Below the pieces are notes generated by a model. That model was given only the letters and a program-made list of their open reading frames with translations, was not told where the DNA came from and made no database searches. Positions 48,032 through 56,003 of a DNA stretch of 64,000 bases are shown here, in pieces. The DNA lies in contig CAKUGQ010000005.1 of the NCBI GenBank assembly GCA_934654755.1, positions 43,573-107,572 on the forward strand. Direction: 5' to 3'. Source of the DNA: an uncultured Oscillospiraceae bacterium (GTDB lineage: Bacteria > Bacillota > Clostridia > Oscillospirales > Oscillospiraceae). The first letter of the stretch is position 1; every line of letters begins with the position of its first letter. A program made the position numbers and the translations under genes.

Positions 48032-50416
48032 TTACCGAAGTGACGCGCCCAGCGCCTCCATGCGCGCCAAAACCGCAGAGATCACGGCATCGGAGTCGGC
48101 GTCGGTGAGCGTGCGCTCATCGGAACGGAGCGTCAGACGGAAGGCAAGACTCTTTTTGCCCTCCGGGATGCCCCTGCCGCGATAGATATCAAACAGACGG
48201 ATTGAACGCAGCAGCGGACCGCCCGCTTCTCCGATAGCCTTTTCCAGCTCCGCGACGGTTTTGGCTTCGTCGCAGACAAGAGCCAGATCACGCGTAACGG
48301 CGGGGTACCTCGGAAGCGGCTGATAGGTTCTTTCGGGCTTTTCCAGCTTGGCAAGCGTCGTGAAGTCCAGCTCCGCGGCATAGATGTCCGCGTCGATACC
48401 GTAATTCCCGGCAACAAGCGGGTGGATTTGTCCGAAGCAGCCCAGATCGATGCCGGAAACGAACAGGCGCGCGCAGCGGCCGGGGTGGAAGGCGGGATTG
48501 CCGGTCTCGGCAACATATTCGCCTGCGGGGAGATTCAGCTTGTCGAGCAGAGTTTCGATCTCGCCCTTGAGCGAGAAGAAGTCCTCCCCCTCGCCGTAGG
48601 TGCCCAGTACCAGATGCTTCGGTTCGTCGGGCAGAGTGCGCCCCTCGTGCGGCAGGTAGACCTTGGCCAGCTCATAAAGCTTCACTGCGTCGTTGTGATA
48701 GTTGTAGTTTCGCGCGAGAATGGCAAGCATGGACGGCAGCGCGACGGTACGCATGATCGACGCATCCTCACCGAGCGGGTTCTGAATACGCAGTGCTTTG
48801 CGCAGCGGGCTGTCCTGCGGCAGACAGATCAGGTCAAAGACCGACGGCGAAACGAAGGAGTATGTGAGAATTTCGCTGTAACCGAGGCTGCGGCAGAGGC
48901 TTCCCGCCCGATTCTCGAAGACCATTGTTCCGGTGTAGCCGCCCTCGGCGGTTGCGCTGCGGAAGGCGGTGGTGGGAATGTTGTCATAGCCGAACAGACG
49001 ACCGACCTCCTCGGCGATGTCTGCACACTGCACCAGATCCGGCCGCCAGGACGGAACAAGAACCCGTCCGTTTTCGACAGGAACCTCCAGGCGGCGCAGA
49101 TATTCGACCATCTCCGCTTCGGAGATATTTGTGCCGAGCAGACGGTTGATGCGCTCCGGCTCCAGCGGGAGCGTGCGCGCTTCGGGGACATAGTTCAGCA
49201 CGTCGATCATTCCGTCGAGCACTTCGCCGGCGCCGAGCAGCTCCACAAGCTCGCAGGCGCGGTTGACGGCGGGGAGCGTCAGCAGCGGGTCGATGTTCTT
49301 TTCAAACTTGCCGGAGGCCTCCGTGCGCATTCCGAGCGCGAGCGCCGTCTGGCGAATGGAGGTGCCGTTGAAATTGGCGGATTCAAACACGACGTCTGCG
49401 GTGTCGCCGACGATCTCGCTGTTTTCACCGCCCATGATGCCGGCAAGGCCGATGGGCTTTTCGCCGTCGGCGATGACCAGCATTCCCGGGGTAAGCGCTC
49501 TGGGGGTGCCGTCGAGTGTCGTCAGTGTTTCGCCTGCGACACTTTCGCGCACAACGATCTTCTTCGAGCCGATATAGCGGTAGTCGAAAGCGTGCAGCGG
49601 TTGTCCGTATTCCAGCATGACGTAGTTCGTAATATCCACGATGTTGTTGATGGGGCGCACACCGTTGGCACGCAGCCGCTGCCGCAACCATTTGGGCGAG
49701 GGTGCAATCTTTACGTTGCGTACCATGCGCGCGGTGTAGCGGTTGCACAGCGCTTCCGCCGGAACCTCTACGTCCAGAAGCTCCTCCAGTTCGCCTTTAC
49801 CGCCGCCGCGTACGAACGGCTCGTGGTGCTTCATCGGACGGTCAAAAGCGGCGGCAGCTTCGCGGGCAAGGCCGATGATGCTGTAGCAGTCCGGGCGGTT
49901 GTTGGTGATCTCAAAGTCAACAACGGTATCGTCGTTGCCAATGACGGCATTGATGTTGTCGCCGGGCTTGCAGTCCTCCTCAAGGATGAAAATGCCGTCC
50001 TCGATGGCATAGGGGAAATCGTTGCGCGTCAGGTCCAGCTCTCTGAGTGAGCAAAGCATTCCGTCCGAGCGTTCTCCGCGCAGCACGCCGCTGCGAATCT
50101 GCACGCCGCCGGGCAGCTTCGCGCCGTCAAGCGCGGCGGGGACAAGGTCGCCCTGATGCACATTCTGCGCGCCGGTGACGATCTGTATCGGTTCTCCCGC
50201 ACCGACATCGACCTGACAGATCCACATATGATCCGAATCGGGGTGACGCACGACGGATTCCACGCGGCCGACGACCACGTTTTCGATCTCTGCGTCAAGT
50301 CGCTCATAGGTTTCGACCTTCTGGCCGGCGACGGTCATCGTTTCGACGAATTCCTTGTCGGAAATATCCCGGAGGTCGACGAATTCTTCATTGAGCCATT
50401 TTCTGTTCAGTTTCAT
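48032..50416 (-). CDS. pheT: Phenylalanyl-tRNA synthetase beta subunit
   Basis: 794 residues, standard length. It has an N-terminal tRNA-binding EMAP-like domain (about 40-150), B3/B4 editing domain, B5 domain (about 405-475), a catalytic-like core and the C-terminal FDX-ACB domain (about 700-794; Y-Q-P-L-P-R-Y-P-A-V-T-R-D-L-A-L-V). It acts as an alpha2-beta2 enzyme with PheS, whose gene lies 14 bases upstream. The pair is under T-box control. Confidence 0.97.
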   Translation of the reverse strand: MKLNRKWLNEEFVDLRDISDKEFVETMTVAGQKVETYERLDAEIENVVVGRVESVVRHPDSDHMWICQVDVGAGEPIQIVTGAQNVHQGDLVPAALDGAKLPGGVQIRSGVLRGERSDGMLCSLRELDLTRNDFPYAIEDGIFILEEDCKPGDNINAVIGNDDTVVDFEITNNRPDCYSIIGLAREAAAAFDRPMKHHEPFVRGGGKGELEELLDVEVPAEALCNRYTARMVRNVKIAPSPKWLRQRLRANGVRPINNIVDITNYVMLEYGQPLHAFDYRYIGSKKIVVRESVAGETLTTLDGTPRALTPGMLVIADGEKPIGLAGIMGGENSEIVGDTADVVFESANFNGTSIRQTALALGMRTEASGKFEKNIDPLLTLPAVNRACELVELLGAGEVLDGMIDVLNYVPEARTLPLEPERINRLLGTNISEAEMVEYLRRLEVPVENGRVLVPSWRPDLVQCADIAEEVGRLFGYDNIPTTAFRSATAEGGYTGTMVFENRAGSLCRSLGYSEILTYSFVSPSVFDLICLPQDSPLRKALRIQNPLGEDASIMRTVALPSMLAILARNYNYHNDAVKLYELAKVYLPHEGRTLPDEPKHLVLGTYGEGEDFFSLKGEIETLLDKLNLPAGEYVAETGNPAFHPGRCARLFVSGIDLGCFGQIHPLVAGNYGIDADIYAAELDFTTLAKLEKPERTYQPLPRYPAVTRDLALVCDEAKTVAELEKAIGEAGGPLLRSIRLFDIYRGRGIPEGKKSLAFRLTLRSDERTLTDADSDAVISAVLARMEALGASLR

Positions 50417-50430
50417 AATACCGTACCTCC

Positions 50431-51474
50431 TTAGAATTGGGACAGGAACCGGATATCGTTATCAAAGATGAGCCGCAGATCGTTGAGCCGCAGGCGGCCC
50501 ATTGCCATGCGCTCAAGGCCGATGCCGAAGGCAAAACCGGAGTATTTGTCCGGGTCAATGCCGCAGCCCGCAAGCACCTTCGGGTGCACCATGCCGGCGC
50601 CGAGCAGTTCGATCCAGCCCTCGCCGTGGCAGGTGGAGCAGACCTGGCCGCCCGTCTCGCCCGTACCGCGGCACTTGAAGCACTGCATATCGACTTCGCA
50701 GCTCGGTTCCGTAAAGGGGAAGTGATGCGGACGGAAGCGCACGACGGCGTCTTCACCGTAGAGTCGTTTGATGAGTGTTTCCAGCGCACCCTTCAGGTCG
50801 CCCATTGTAATGCCCTCGTCGATGACCAGCCCTTCAATCTGGTGGAACATCGGCGAGTGTGTCGCGTCGGCCTCATCCTTACGGAACACGCGGCCGGGAG
50901 CGAGAATACGGATGGGGGGCTTCTGGCTTTCCATTACGCGCACCTGCATGGGACTGGTCTGTGTGCGCAGGAGGACGCTGTCCTCGTCGTCAAAGTAGAA
51001 GGTGTCTGAGCGGTCGCGGGAGGGGTGCCCCTCCTCAATGTTGAGCTTTGTAAAGTTGTAGGCGGCCTCCTCAACCTCCGGGCCGTCAACGATCCGGTAG
51101 CCCATGCCGATGAAGATCTCCTTGACCTCCTGCAAAACCCGATTCATGGGATGCTGATGCCCCAGCTCAATTTGTCTGCCAGGTGCGGTCACGTCGAGCG
51201 CCTCGGCAGCCAGACGGCGTTCCAGCGCAGCGGTCTCCAGCTCCCGACGGCGCTGCTCCAGGGTTTGCTCCAGGGCGGCGCGGACGTTGTTGGCAAGCTG
51301 TCCCATTATGGGGCGCTCCTCGGCGGAGAGCTTGCCCATCTGCTTGAGCAGAGCGGTCAGCTCGCCCTTTTTGCCCAACACGCGCACGCGCACCGCGTCG
51401 AGCGATGTGCTGTCGATCGCAGTATGGATCTGCTCCAATGCCTGCGATTTGATCTGTTCGAGTTGTTCTCTCAT
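50431..51474 (-). CDS. pheS: Phenylalanyl-tRNA synthetase alpha subunit
   Basis: 347 residues. An N-terminal coiled coil (1-90) is followed by the class II catalytic core: G-H-Q-H-P-M, T-S-P-M-Q-V-R, G-R-V-F-R-K-D-E-A-D-A-T-H-S and the final G-I-G-L-E-R-M-A-M. A C-x2-C pair set (C-F-K-C-R-G-T-G...C-S-T-C) sits in the core insertion. AAGGAG precedes the start. First gene of T-box-pheS-pheT. Confidence 0.97.
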   Translation of the reverse strand: MREQLEQIKSQALEQIHTAIDSTSLDAVRVRVLGKKGELTALLKQMGKLSAEERPIMGQLANNVRAALEQTLEQRRRELETAALERRLAAEALDVTAPGRQIELGHQHPMNRVLQEVKEIFIGMGYRIVDGPEVEEAAYNFTKLNIEEGHPSRDRSDTFYFDDEDSVLLRTQTSPMQVRVMESQKPPIRILAPGRVFRKDEADATHSPMFHQIEGLVIDEGITMGDLKGALETLIKRLYGEDAVVRFRPHHFPFTEPSCEVDMQCFKCRGTGETGGQVCSTCHGEGWIELLGAGMVHPKVLAGCGIDPDKYSGFAFGIGLERMAMGRLRLNDLRLIFDNDIRFLSQF

Positions 51475-51504
51475 ATCGGTCTCCTTTGGAAGAATTTACG
51501 GAAT

Positions 51505-51790
51505 AAAAAACGCCCTCCGCCCCACACCGGGACGAAAGACGAAGCCTTCCGCGGTACCACCCGCAATTCGCGGCCGATACCGCGCACTCTGACCTGTAAC
51601 GGAGCGACCCGTCCCCGCCTACTTGCAATGCTTTGAGCGGGGAAGCTCACGGGAGAAAGCCGACAGCGTTCACGGCGGACGGATTGCAGCGCCCCGTCCT
51701 CTCTGGAGCCGTGGGATAACGGGGCGGCAGCCCGGTCATAGCCTGTTTGCCGGAGACGCCGCAGACGATGCGGTGCCGCCGCTTCAATTG
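51505..51790 (-). promoter_or_regulatory. T-box riboswitch (Phe) with terminator, upstream of pheST
   Basis: On the minus strand the T-box GGGTGGTACCGCGG (about 51549-51563) precedes a 12-bp terminator stem (51512-51523 with 51529-51540) and TTTTTT. In stem I, GTGAGCTTCCCCG puts the Phe codon TTC (51642-51644) at the likely specifier position, with an AGAGAGG segment further upstream. Uncharged tRNA-Phe would favour antitermination. Confidence 0.86.
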
Positions 51791-51797
51791 CGACCTA

Positions 51798-51826
51798 TTC
51801 TAACACACTTTTTCCTGTTTTGCAAG
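51798..51826 (-). promoter_or_regulatory. Promoter of the pheST T-box operon
   Basis: TTGCAA (51821-51826), 17 bases, TAGAAT (51798-51803) on the minus strand. Confidence 0.7.
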
Positions 51827-51909
51827 AGATAAAGTACATATTCCCCCCGTGCGGAGCATAGGATTTTGTGCGCGGCCTGTCCGCGACATCCGGAAAGGTT
51901 GTGATTGCT

Positions 51910-52470
51910 TTGAAAAAATCGCTTGCCTGTCTGCTACTCCTTTGCCTGTTGCTTACGGCCTGTGTACGGGGGGAAAGTCCGCTTCAGCCTGCCGTGGATT
52001 TTCGTGCGGGTCTGATCTCTGCGGGCGGATGCACGTTCCGAGCGGAGGTGCGGGCGGATTTTGGCAGCTTCGTGCAGGACTTTGTGCTTGACTGTGATGT
52101 CCGCAGTGACGGGACGGCGCGGCTGTGTGTCGTCTCACCGGAGACGATCGCGGGCATCTGCGCCACTGTGACCGAGAGCGGCGGAAAGCTGGAATACGAC
52201 GGCCTTGCGTTGGATTTCGGTCTGCTGGCCAACGGCAATATCAGTCCCGTTGCTGCACCCGCGTTGGTTGCGGCGGGCTGGATGGAGGCGTTTATCTCGA
52301 CGGCAGGCGCGGACGGTGAGTATTACCATACCTTGTATCTGAAAAATTATGACGAGAAGGAAATATTAATTGACACATGGATGAAAAACGGCGTACCATT
52401 TTGTGCCGAGCTGTGCTATAATAGTCATCGAATTATGCGAATGAACCTTTCGGACTTCAAATTGCATTGA
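51910..52470 (+). CDS. Putative lipoprotein of unknown function
   Basis: 186 residues from a TTG start. The signal is followed by lipobox L-L-T-A-C (about residue 17). The mature part alternates short beta segments (F-R-A-E-V-R-A-D-F, F-V-L-D-C-D-V-R-S-D-G-T-A-R-L-C-V-V-S-P-E-T-I-A-G as separate strands), as in LolA/LppX-type lipid-binding folds. That comparison is by pattern only. GGAAAGG lies 11 bases upstream; GTG at 51901 is an alternative start but too close to it. The alanine racemase gene follows by 12 bases. Confidence 0.65.
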   Translation: MKKSLACLLLLCLLLTACVRGESPLQPAVDFRAGLISAGGCTFRAEVRADFGSFVQDFVLDCDVRSDGTARLCVVSPETIAGICATVTESGGKLEYDGLALDFGLLANGNISPVAAPALVAAGWMEAFISTAGADGEYYHTLYLKNYDEKEILIDTWMKNGVPFCAELCYNSHRIMRMNLSDFKLH

Positions 52471-52482
52471 AGGAAGTGGCTT

Positions 52483-53658
52483 ATGAATTATCTCAAAAGA
52501 ACATGGGCCGAGGTCTCGCTCGACCATCTCAATCATAATTATCTTGCATTGCGTGAGAAGCTGCCCCGAGGCTGCCGCTTTTTGGGTGTTGTCAAGGCGG
52601 ATGCCTACGGTCACGGTGCCGTCCCGATCAGCCGGCACCTGTGCGAGCTGGGAGCGGAGTATCTCGCCGTATCGAATATTGAGGAGGCTGTGCAGCTTCG
52701 GCGCGGCGGTATCCGCGGGCCGATCCTGCTGCTTGGCTACACGCCGCCTTTTTATACGACGGATCTGGCGGCAATGAACCTCATTCAGGAGGTCCACAGT
52801 CTGGATTACGCTCAGGCGCTCAATGAGCGCCTGAGCGGGACGCACCGCCGTTTGCGCATACACATTAAGCTTGATACCGGAATGTCCCGCCTCGGTTTTT
52901 TTGCCTACGACCACGAGCAGACGCTCGATGAGCTGCGGCAGGTGGCGCAGCTGGAGCATCTGCGTATTGAGGGAGTGTTCACCCACTTCCCGACGGCCGA
53001 CTCGACCGCTCCGGAGGACGCTGCATTTACGCGCCTGCAGTTCGAACGCTTCATGCGAATGCTTGAGGCAATGAAGGGCGTGGGCATTGAGCCGGAGATC
53101 CGCCACTGCTGCAACAGCGGCGCGAGCATCCTTTATCCGGAGTACGCGCTGGATATGATCCGTCCCGGTATTGCCACTTACGGTATCCCGCCTGCGCCGG
53201 AGCTGGCGGGGCGATTGGATCTGCGGCCGGTGATGCAGCTTCGCAGCACGGTCTTTCAGGTTCGCGACTATGATGCCGGGATCGGCGTCAGCTATGGCCG
53301 TGCCTATACGACGCCTGCGCCGGAACGCATTGCCGTTGTCGGCATTGGCTATGCCGACGGACTGTACCGAAGACTGTCCGGCGGGGTGGAGTTCCTGCTG
53401 CACGGGAAACGGGTTCCGCAGGTTGGCAGAATTTGCATGGATATGTGTATGGTGGATGTCAGTTCCGTGCCGGACACGAAGCCGGGTGACGTTGTGACCG
53501 TGTTTGGCGACGACGGCGACGCGCATATCGGCCTTGATGAGCTGACGCAGAAGCTCGATACCATTCCCTATGAGCTTCTGTGCGGTATCAACAAGCGCAT
53601 CCCGCGCATTTTTCTCGACGGAGAAAATCAGACCGAGGTGCTGCAATATATCGTATGA
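52483..53658 (+). CDS. alr: Alanine racemase
   Basis: 391 residues. This PLP enzyme makes D-Ala for peptidoglycan. The PLP lysine lies in V-V-K-A-D-A-Y-G-H-G (K about 39). The second catalytic base is Tyr in G-V-S-Y-G-R-A-Y. R-P-G-I-A-T-Y-G, H-C-C-N-S-G-A and G-R-I-C-M-D are also present. The mazF gene follows after 122 bases, a common arrangement in Firmicutes. Confidence 0.96.
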   Translation: MNYLKRTWAEVSLDHLNHNYLALREKLPRGCRFLGVVKADAYGHGAVPISRHLCELGAEYLAVSNIEEAVQLRRGGIRGPILLLGYTPPFYTTDLAAMNLIQEVHSLDYAQALNERLSGTHRRLRIHIKLDTGMSRLGFFAYDHEQTLDELRQVAQLEHLRIEGVFTHFPTADSTAPEDAAFTRLQFERFMRMLEAMKGVGIEPEIRHCCNSGASILYPEYALDMIRPGIATYGIPPAPELAGRLDLRPVMQLRSTVFQVRDYDAGIGVSYGRAYTTPAPERIAVVGIGYADGLYRRLSGGVEFLLHGKRVPQVGRICMDMCMVDVSSVPDTKPGDVVTVFGDDGDAHIGLDELTQKLDTIPYELLCGINKRIPRIFLDGENQTEVLQYIV

Positions 53659-53780
53659 TCCGGCATAGAATGAATCGGAGCTTCCGCTGAATAAATCCGG
53701 CCCGCGCGTGGGAGAATAGGACTACCGCCGCTACATAAGCCTTGTGTGGCGCGGAGTCTGACGCACGGAGCGTGAAACCT

Positions 53781-54137
53781 ATGGATACGAGCGTGAAACG
53801 AGGCGATATTTTCTATGCAGACCTCAGTCCGGTGGTCGGCAGCGAGCAGGGCGGCACACGCCCGGTGCTTATCGTGCAGAACGATACCGGCAACAAATAT
53901 TCCCCGACGGTGATTGCCGCGGCGATCACCAGCCAGACCAATAAGGCCAAGCTGCCGACGCATATCGAGCTTTGCGGAAAAGCCGTCGGCCTGACGAAGG
54001 ACTCCGTTGTCCTGCTTGAGCAGATCCGGACGATCGACAAGCGCCGCCTGCGAGAGCATATGGGAAGACTGGACGAGAGCATGATGAACCGTATCGATAC
54101 GGCCATCGCCGTCAGCTTCGGTCTGCCGCAGAACTGA
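53781..54137 (+). CDS. MazF/NdoA-type endoribonuclease toxin
   Basis: 118 residues. It has the PemK/MazF fold signature [28 protein letters not shown], with later V-I-A-A-A-I-T-S and [14 protein letters not shown]. It cuts mRNA at short specific sequences when its antitoxin is lost. In Bacillus the antitoxin gene lies between alr and mazF; here the 122-base gap holds no antitoxin. The start at 53781 has GGAG ten bases upstream. Confidence 0.9.
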   Translation: MDTSVKRGDIFYADLSPVVGSEQGGTRPVLIVQNDTGNKYSPTVIAAAITSQTNKAKLPTHIELCGKAVGLTKDSVVLLEQIRTIDKRRLREHMGRLDESMMNRIDTAIAVSFGLPQN

Positions 54138-54143
54138 AAACTC

Positions 54144-54166
54144 CGCACGATTTTTCGTGCGGATAC
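54144..54166 (+). terminator. Hairpin after mazF (weak terminator)
   Basis: TCCGCACGA pairs with TCGTGCGGA around a T-rich loop. No proper T-run follows, so termination would be partial. Confidence 0.4.
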
Positions 54167-54210
54167 ATATTTCGTTCCCACGGCGCATAGAGTGTGCGGG
54201 AGGGATCGAC

Positions 54211-54798
54211 ATGGAATGGAACATTTATGAGCAGGGCGAGACGATCGGCACGCTGACCGCCGAGCAGGACGGACTGTTTTTGCACTTTTTCTGCAGGATC
54301 ACGCAGCAGCCGGAACGGCTTCGCCGCGTTTTCGCCCTTTCCGGGTGGGAGGCGGAGTACCTGGGTATTCCCGGCCCGGACGGTATTCTGCACGCGCAGA
54401 TTCCGTCGGCACATCTGCCTGCGGGTGTGAGCGGTGCGGCAGCCTCCGTGCAGCCCCGAGGACAGTGGGTGCCGTGGTGCGGAGCGCTTGACGGCGTGAT
54501 GCTCACGGACGCAATGCTGCTGCACACGGCAGAGGGCATGACGCTTGCGCTGCCGCCGGAGACGATGCTGTCTTTCCCGGCATGGGCGGGGCAGGCAGAG
54601 CCTCTGCACCTGTGCGGCCGTGATATGGCGGCGCTGCCGCTGAGTACAAACGGAGATGTTCTCCTGAGAGATACAGACGGAGGAAACGAAAATGAAACGG
54701 ATGCTGTGCCTGATTTTGGCACTGGGCTGCCTGATGACCCTGCTGCCGGCGACGGCTTCGGCAGCACAGACGAAAAAACTGATTGCTCTGACCTTTGA
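54211..54798 (+). CDS. Protein of unknown function overlapping the deacetylase gene
   Basis: 195 residues, not recognised. It is soluble, without signal or membrane segment. The first 160 residues have a normal composition (M-E-W-N-I-Y-E-Q-G-E-T-I-G-T-L-T). The last 36 are acidic and Gly/Asp-rich (D-G-G-N-E-N-E-T-D...). They are encoded in another frame by the ribosome site and signal-peptide region of the next gene, an overlap of 107 bases. The tail may therefore be a read-through product of a lost stop codon. The start at 54211 follows GGGAGGGA. Confidence 0.6.
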   Translation: MEWNIYEQGETIGTLTAEQDGLFLHFFCRITQQPERLRRVFALSGWEAEYLGIPGPDGILHAQIPSAHLPAGVSGAAASVQPRGQWVPWCGALDGVMLTDAMLLHTAEGMTLALPPETMLSFPAWAGQAEPLHLCGRDMAALPLSTNGDVLLRDTDGGNENETDAVPDFGTGLPDDPAAGDGFGSTDEKTDCSDL

Positions 54799-55945
54799 CG
54801 ATGGGCCGGGCGGCCCGACACCGCGACTGCTTGACGGTCTGGCGGAACGTGGGGTGCGCGTAACATTTTTTATGCTCGGCCAGTGCGCTGCCAATGCGCC
54901 GAAAACGGTGCGCCGCGCCTTTGAAGAGGGGCATGAGATTGCTTCGCATACTTATAAGCACTATCAGCTCACCGCAAAGGATGATGCGGTGGTCCGTGAG
55001 GAGGTTGAGCGCACGGACGCTACGCTTGATGAGATTCTTGGTATGGATCTGGACTACCTGATCCGCCCGCCCTATGGAGCGACGAACGAGCGGGTGCTCG
55101 GACTGCTGGGTGCGCCGGCAATTATCTGGTCGGTCGATACGCTTGACTGGAAATACCGCGATGCGACGCATGTCTGCAACGAGATCGTCAGGGGGGCCTA
55201 CAACGGGGCAATCGTTCTGTGTCACGATATTCATTCGACGACCGTGGACGGTGCGCTGGCAGCCGTTGACATCCTGCTTGCACGAGGCTATGAGTTTGTT
55301 ACCGTCAGCGAGCTGTACCGCCGCCGCGGTGTGACGATGGAAAACGGCGTTCGCTACAATTCCTGCAAGCTTGACGAGAGCGACCTCGGCGGCGTGGAGC
55401 CGCCCGACGCGTCCGTGGAGCAGGTGCTCGGCGGCTACTGCCTGACGCTTGCTTCCGCGCAGGGGGCAAGGCTGTATTATCGGCTTGACGAGGACGAGAC
55501 ATTTTATGAGTACATGGAACCGGTGATACTGGAGGGCGGGCATACGGTCACTGCCTACGCCGCCTTCCGCCTGAACGGCGGGCGCAGCGAGGCAACGCGT
55601 GTTTCCACGGGCGAGGCCGTAACCGCGCCGAAACCCGTCGTGCGTGTTTCGGAGGGATGTATCGTGCTCTCTTTCCGGGAGGGCGCGGGTGCGTTCTATA
55701 CGACCGACGGTTCGTCGCCGACCGCGGCCTCCGCGCTGTACTCGCAGCCCATCGCGGCCTTTGACGGTACGCTGCGTATTTTGCCTGCCTGTCCGGGCGG
55801 CAGCGGCACGCCATACGCCTATACGGTTTGCAGGGAAGGGTGGCTGCTCGGTGACGTTCTGGCGGAACGAAAGATTGAACGGACTGCCGGTTGTGCCATC
55901 TTCCTGGGGGTTTACAGTACGCTGGATACGGTTTCCGGAAAATGA
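54692..55945 (+). CDS. Secreted polysaccharide deacetylase (NodB family) with C-terminal CHB_HEX_C-like domain
   Basis: 417 residues. A signal peptide (1-25, ending A-S-A) is followed by a NodB domain (about 30-215). Motif 1 is T-F-D-D-G-P, with the metal His pair in S-H-T-Y-K-H; R-P-P-Y-G and the final I-V-L-C-H-D-I-H complete the set. It removes acetyl groups from cell-wall or other sugars. Residues about 315-375 (F-Y-T-T-D-G-S-S-P-T) resemble the chitobiase/hexosaminidase C-terminal domain, a likely binding module. GGAGG is eight bases before ATG 54692. Confidence 0.88.
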   Translation: MKRMLCLILALGCLMTLLPATASAAQTKKLIALTFDDGPGGPTPRLLDGLAERGVRVTFFMLGQCAANAPKTVRRAFEEGHEIASHTYKHYQLTAKDDAVVREEVERTDATLDEILGMDLDYLIRPPYGATNERVLGLLGAPAIIWSVDTLDWKYRDATHVCNEIVRGAYNGAIVLCHDIHSTTVDGALAAVDILLARGYEFVTVSELYRRRGVTMENGVRYNSCKLDESDLGGVEPPDASVEQVLGGYCLTLASAQGARLYYRLDEDETFYEYMEPVILEGGHTVTAYAAFRLNGGRSEATRVSTGEAVTAPKPVVRVSEGCIVLSFREGAGAFYTTDGSSPTAASALYSQPIAAFDGTLRILPACPGGSGTPYAYTVCREGWLLGDVLAERKIERTAGCAIFLGVYSTLDTVSGK

Positions 55946-55961
55946 ATACGGAGAAAGCAGC

Positions 55962-55987
55962 GGGGCTGCGCCGATTGGCGCAGCCCC
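55962..55987. terminator. Terminator between convergent genes
   Basis: GGGGCTGCGCC pairs perfectly with GGCGCAGCCCC; T-richness on both sides is modest. Confidence 0.65.
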
Positions 55988-56003
55988 GTGTATTTCGTTT
56001 TCC

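Noticed and set aside
48422..50050. Long open frame antisense to pheT
   Set aside because: Mirror of pheT codon usage; no start signal.
52370..52422. TTGACA and TATAAT before alr as a promoter
   Set aside because: The two elements are over 40 bases apart; no properly spaced -35 was found for the TATAAT.
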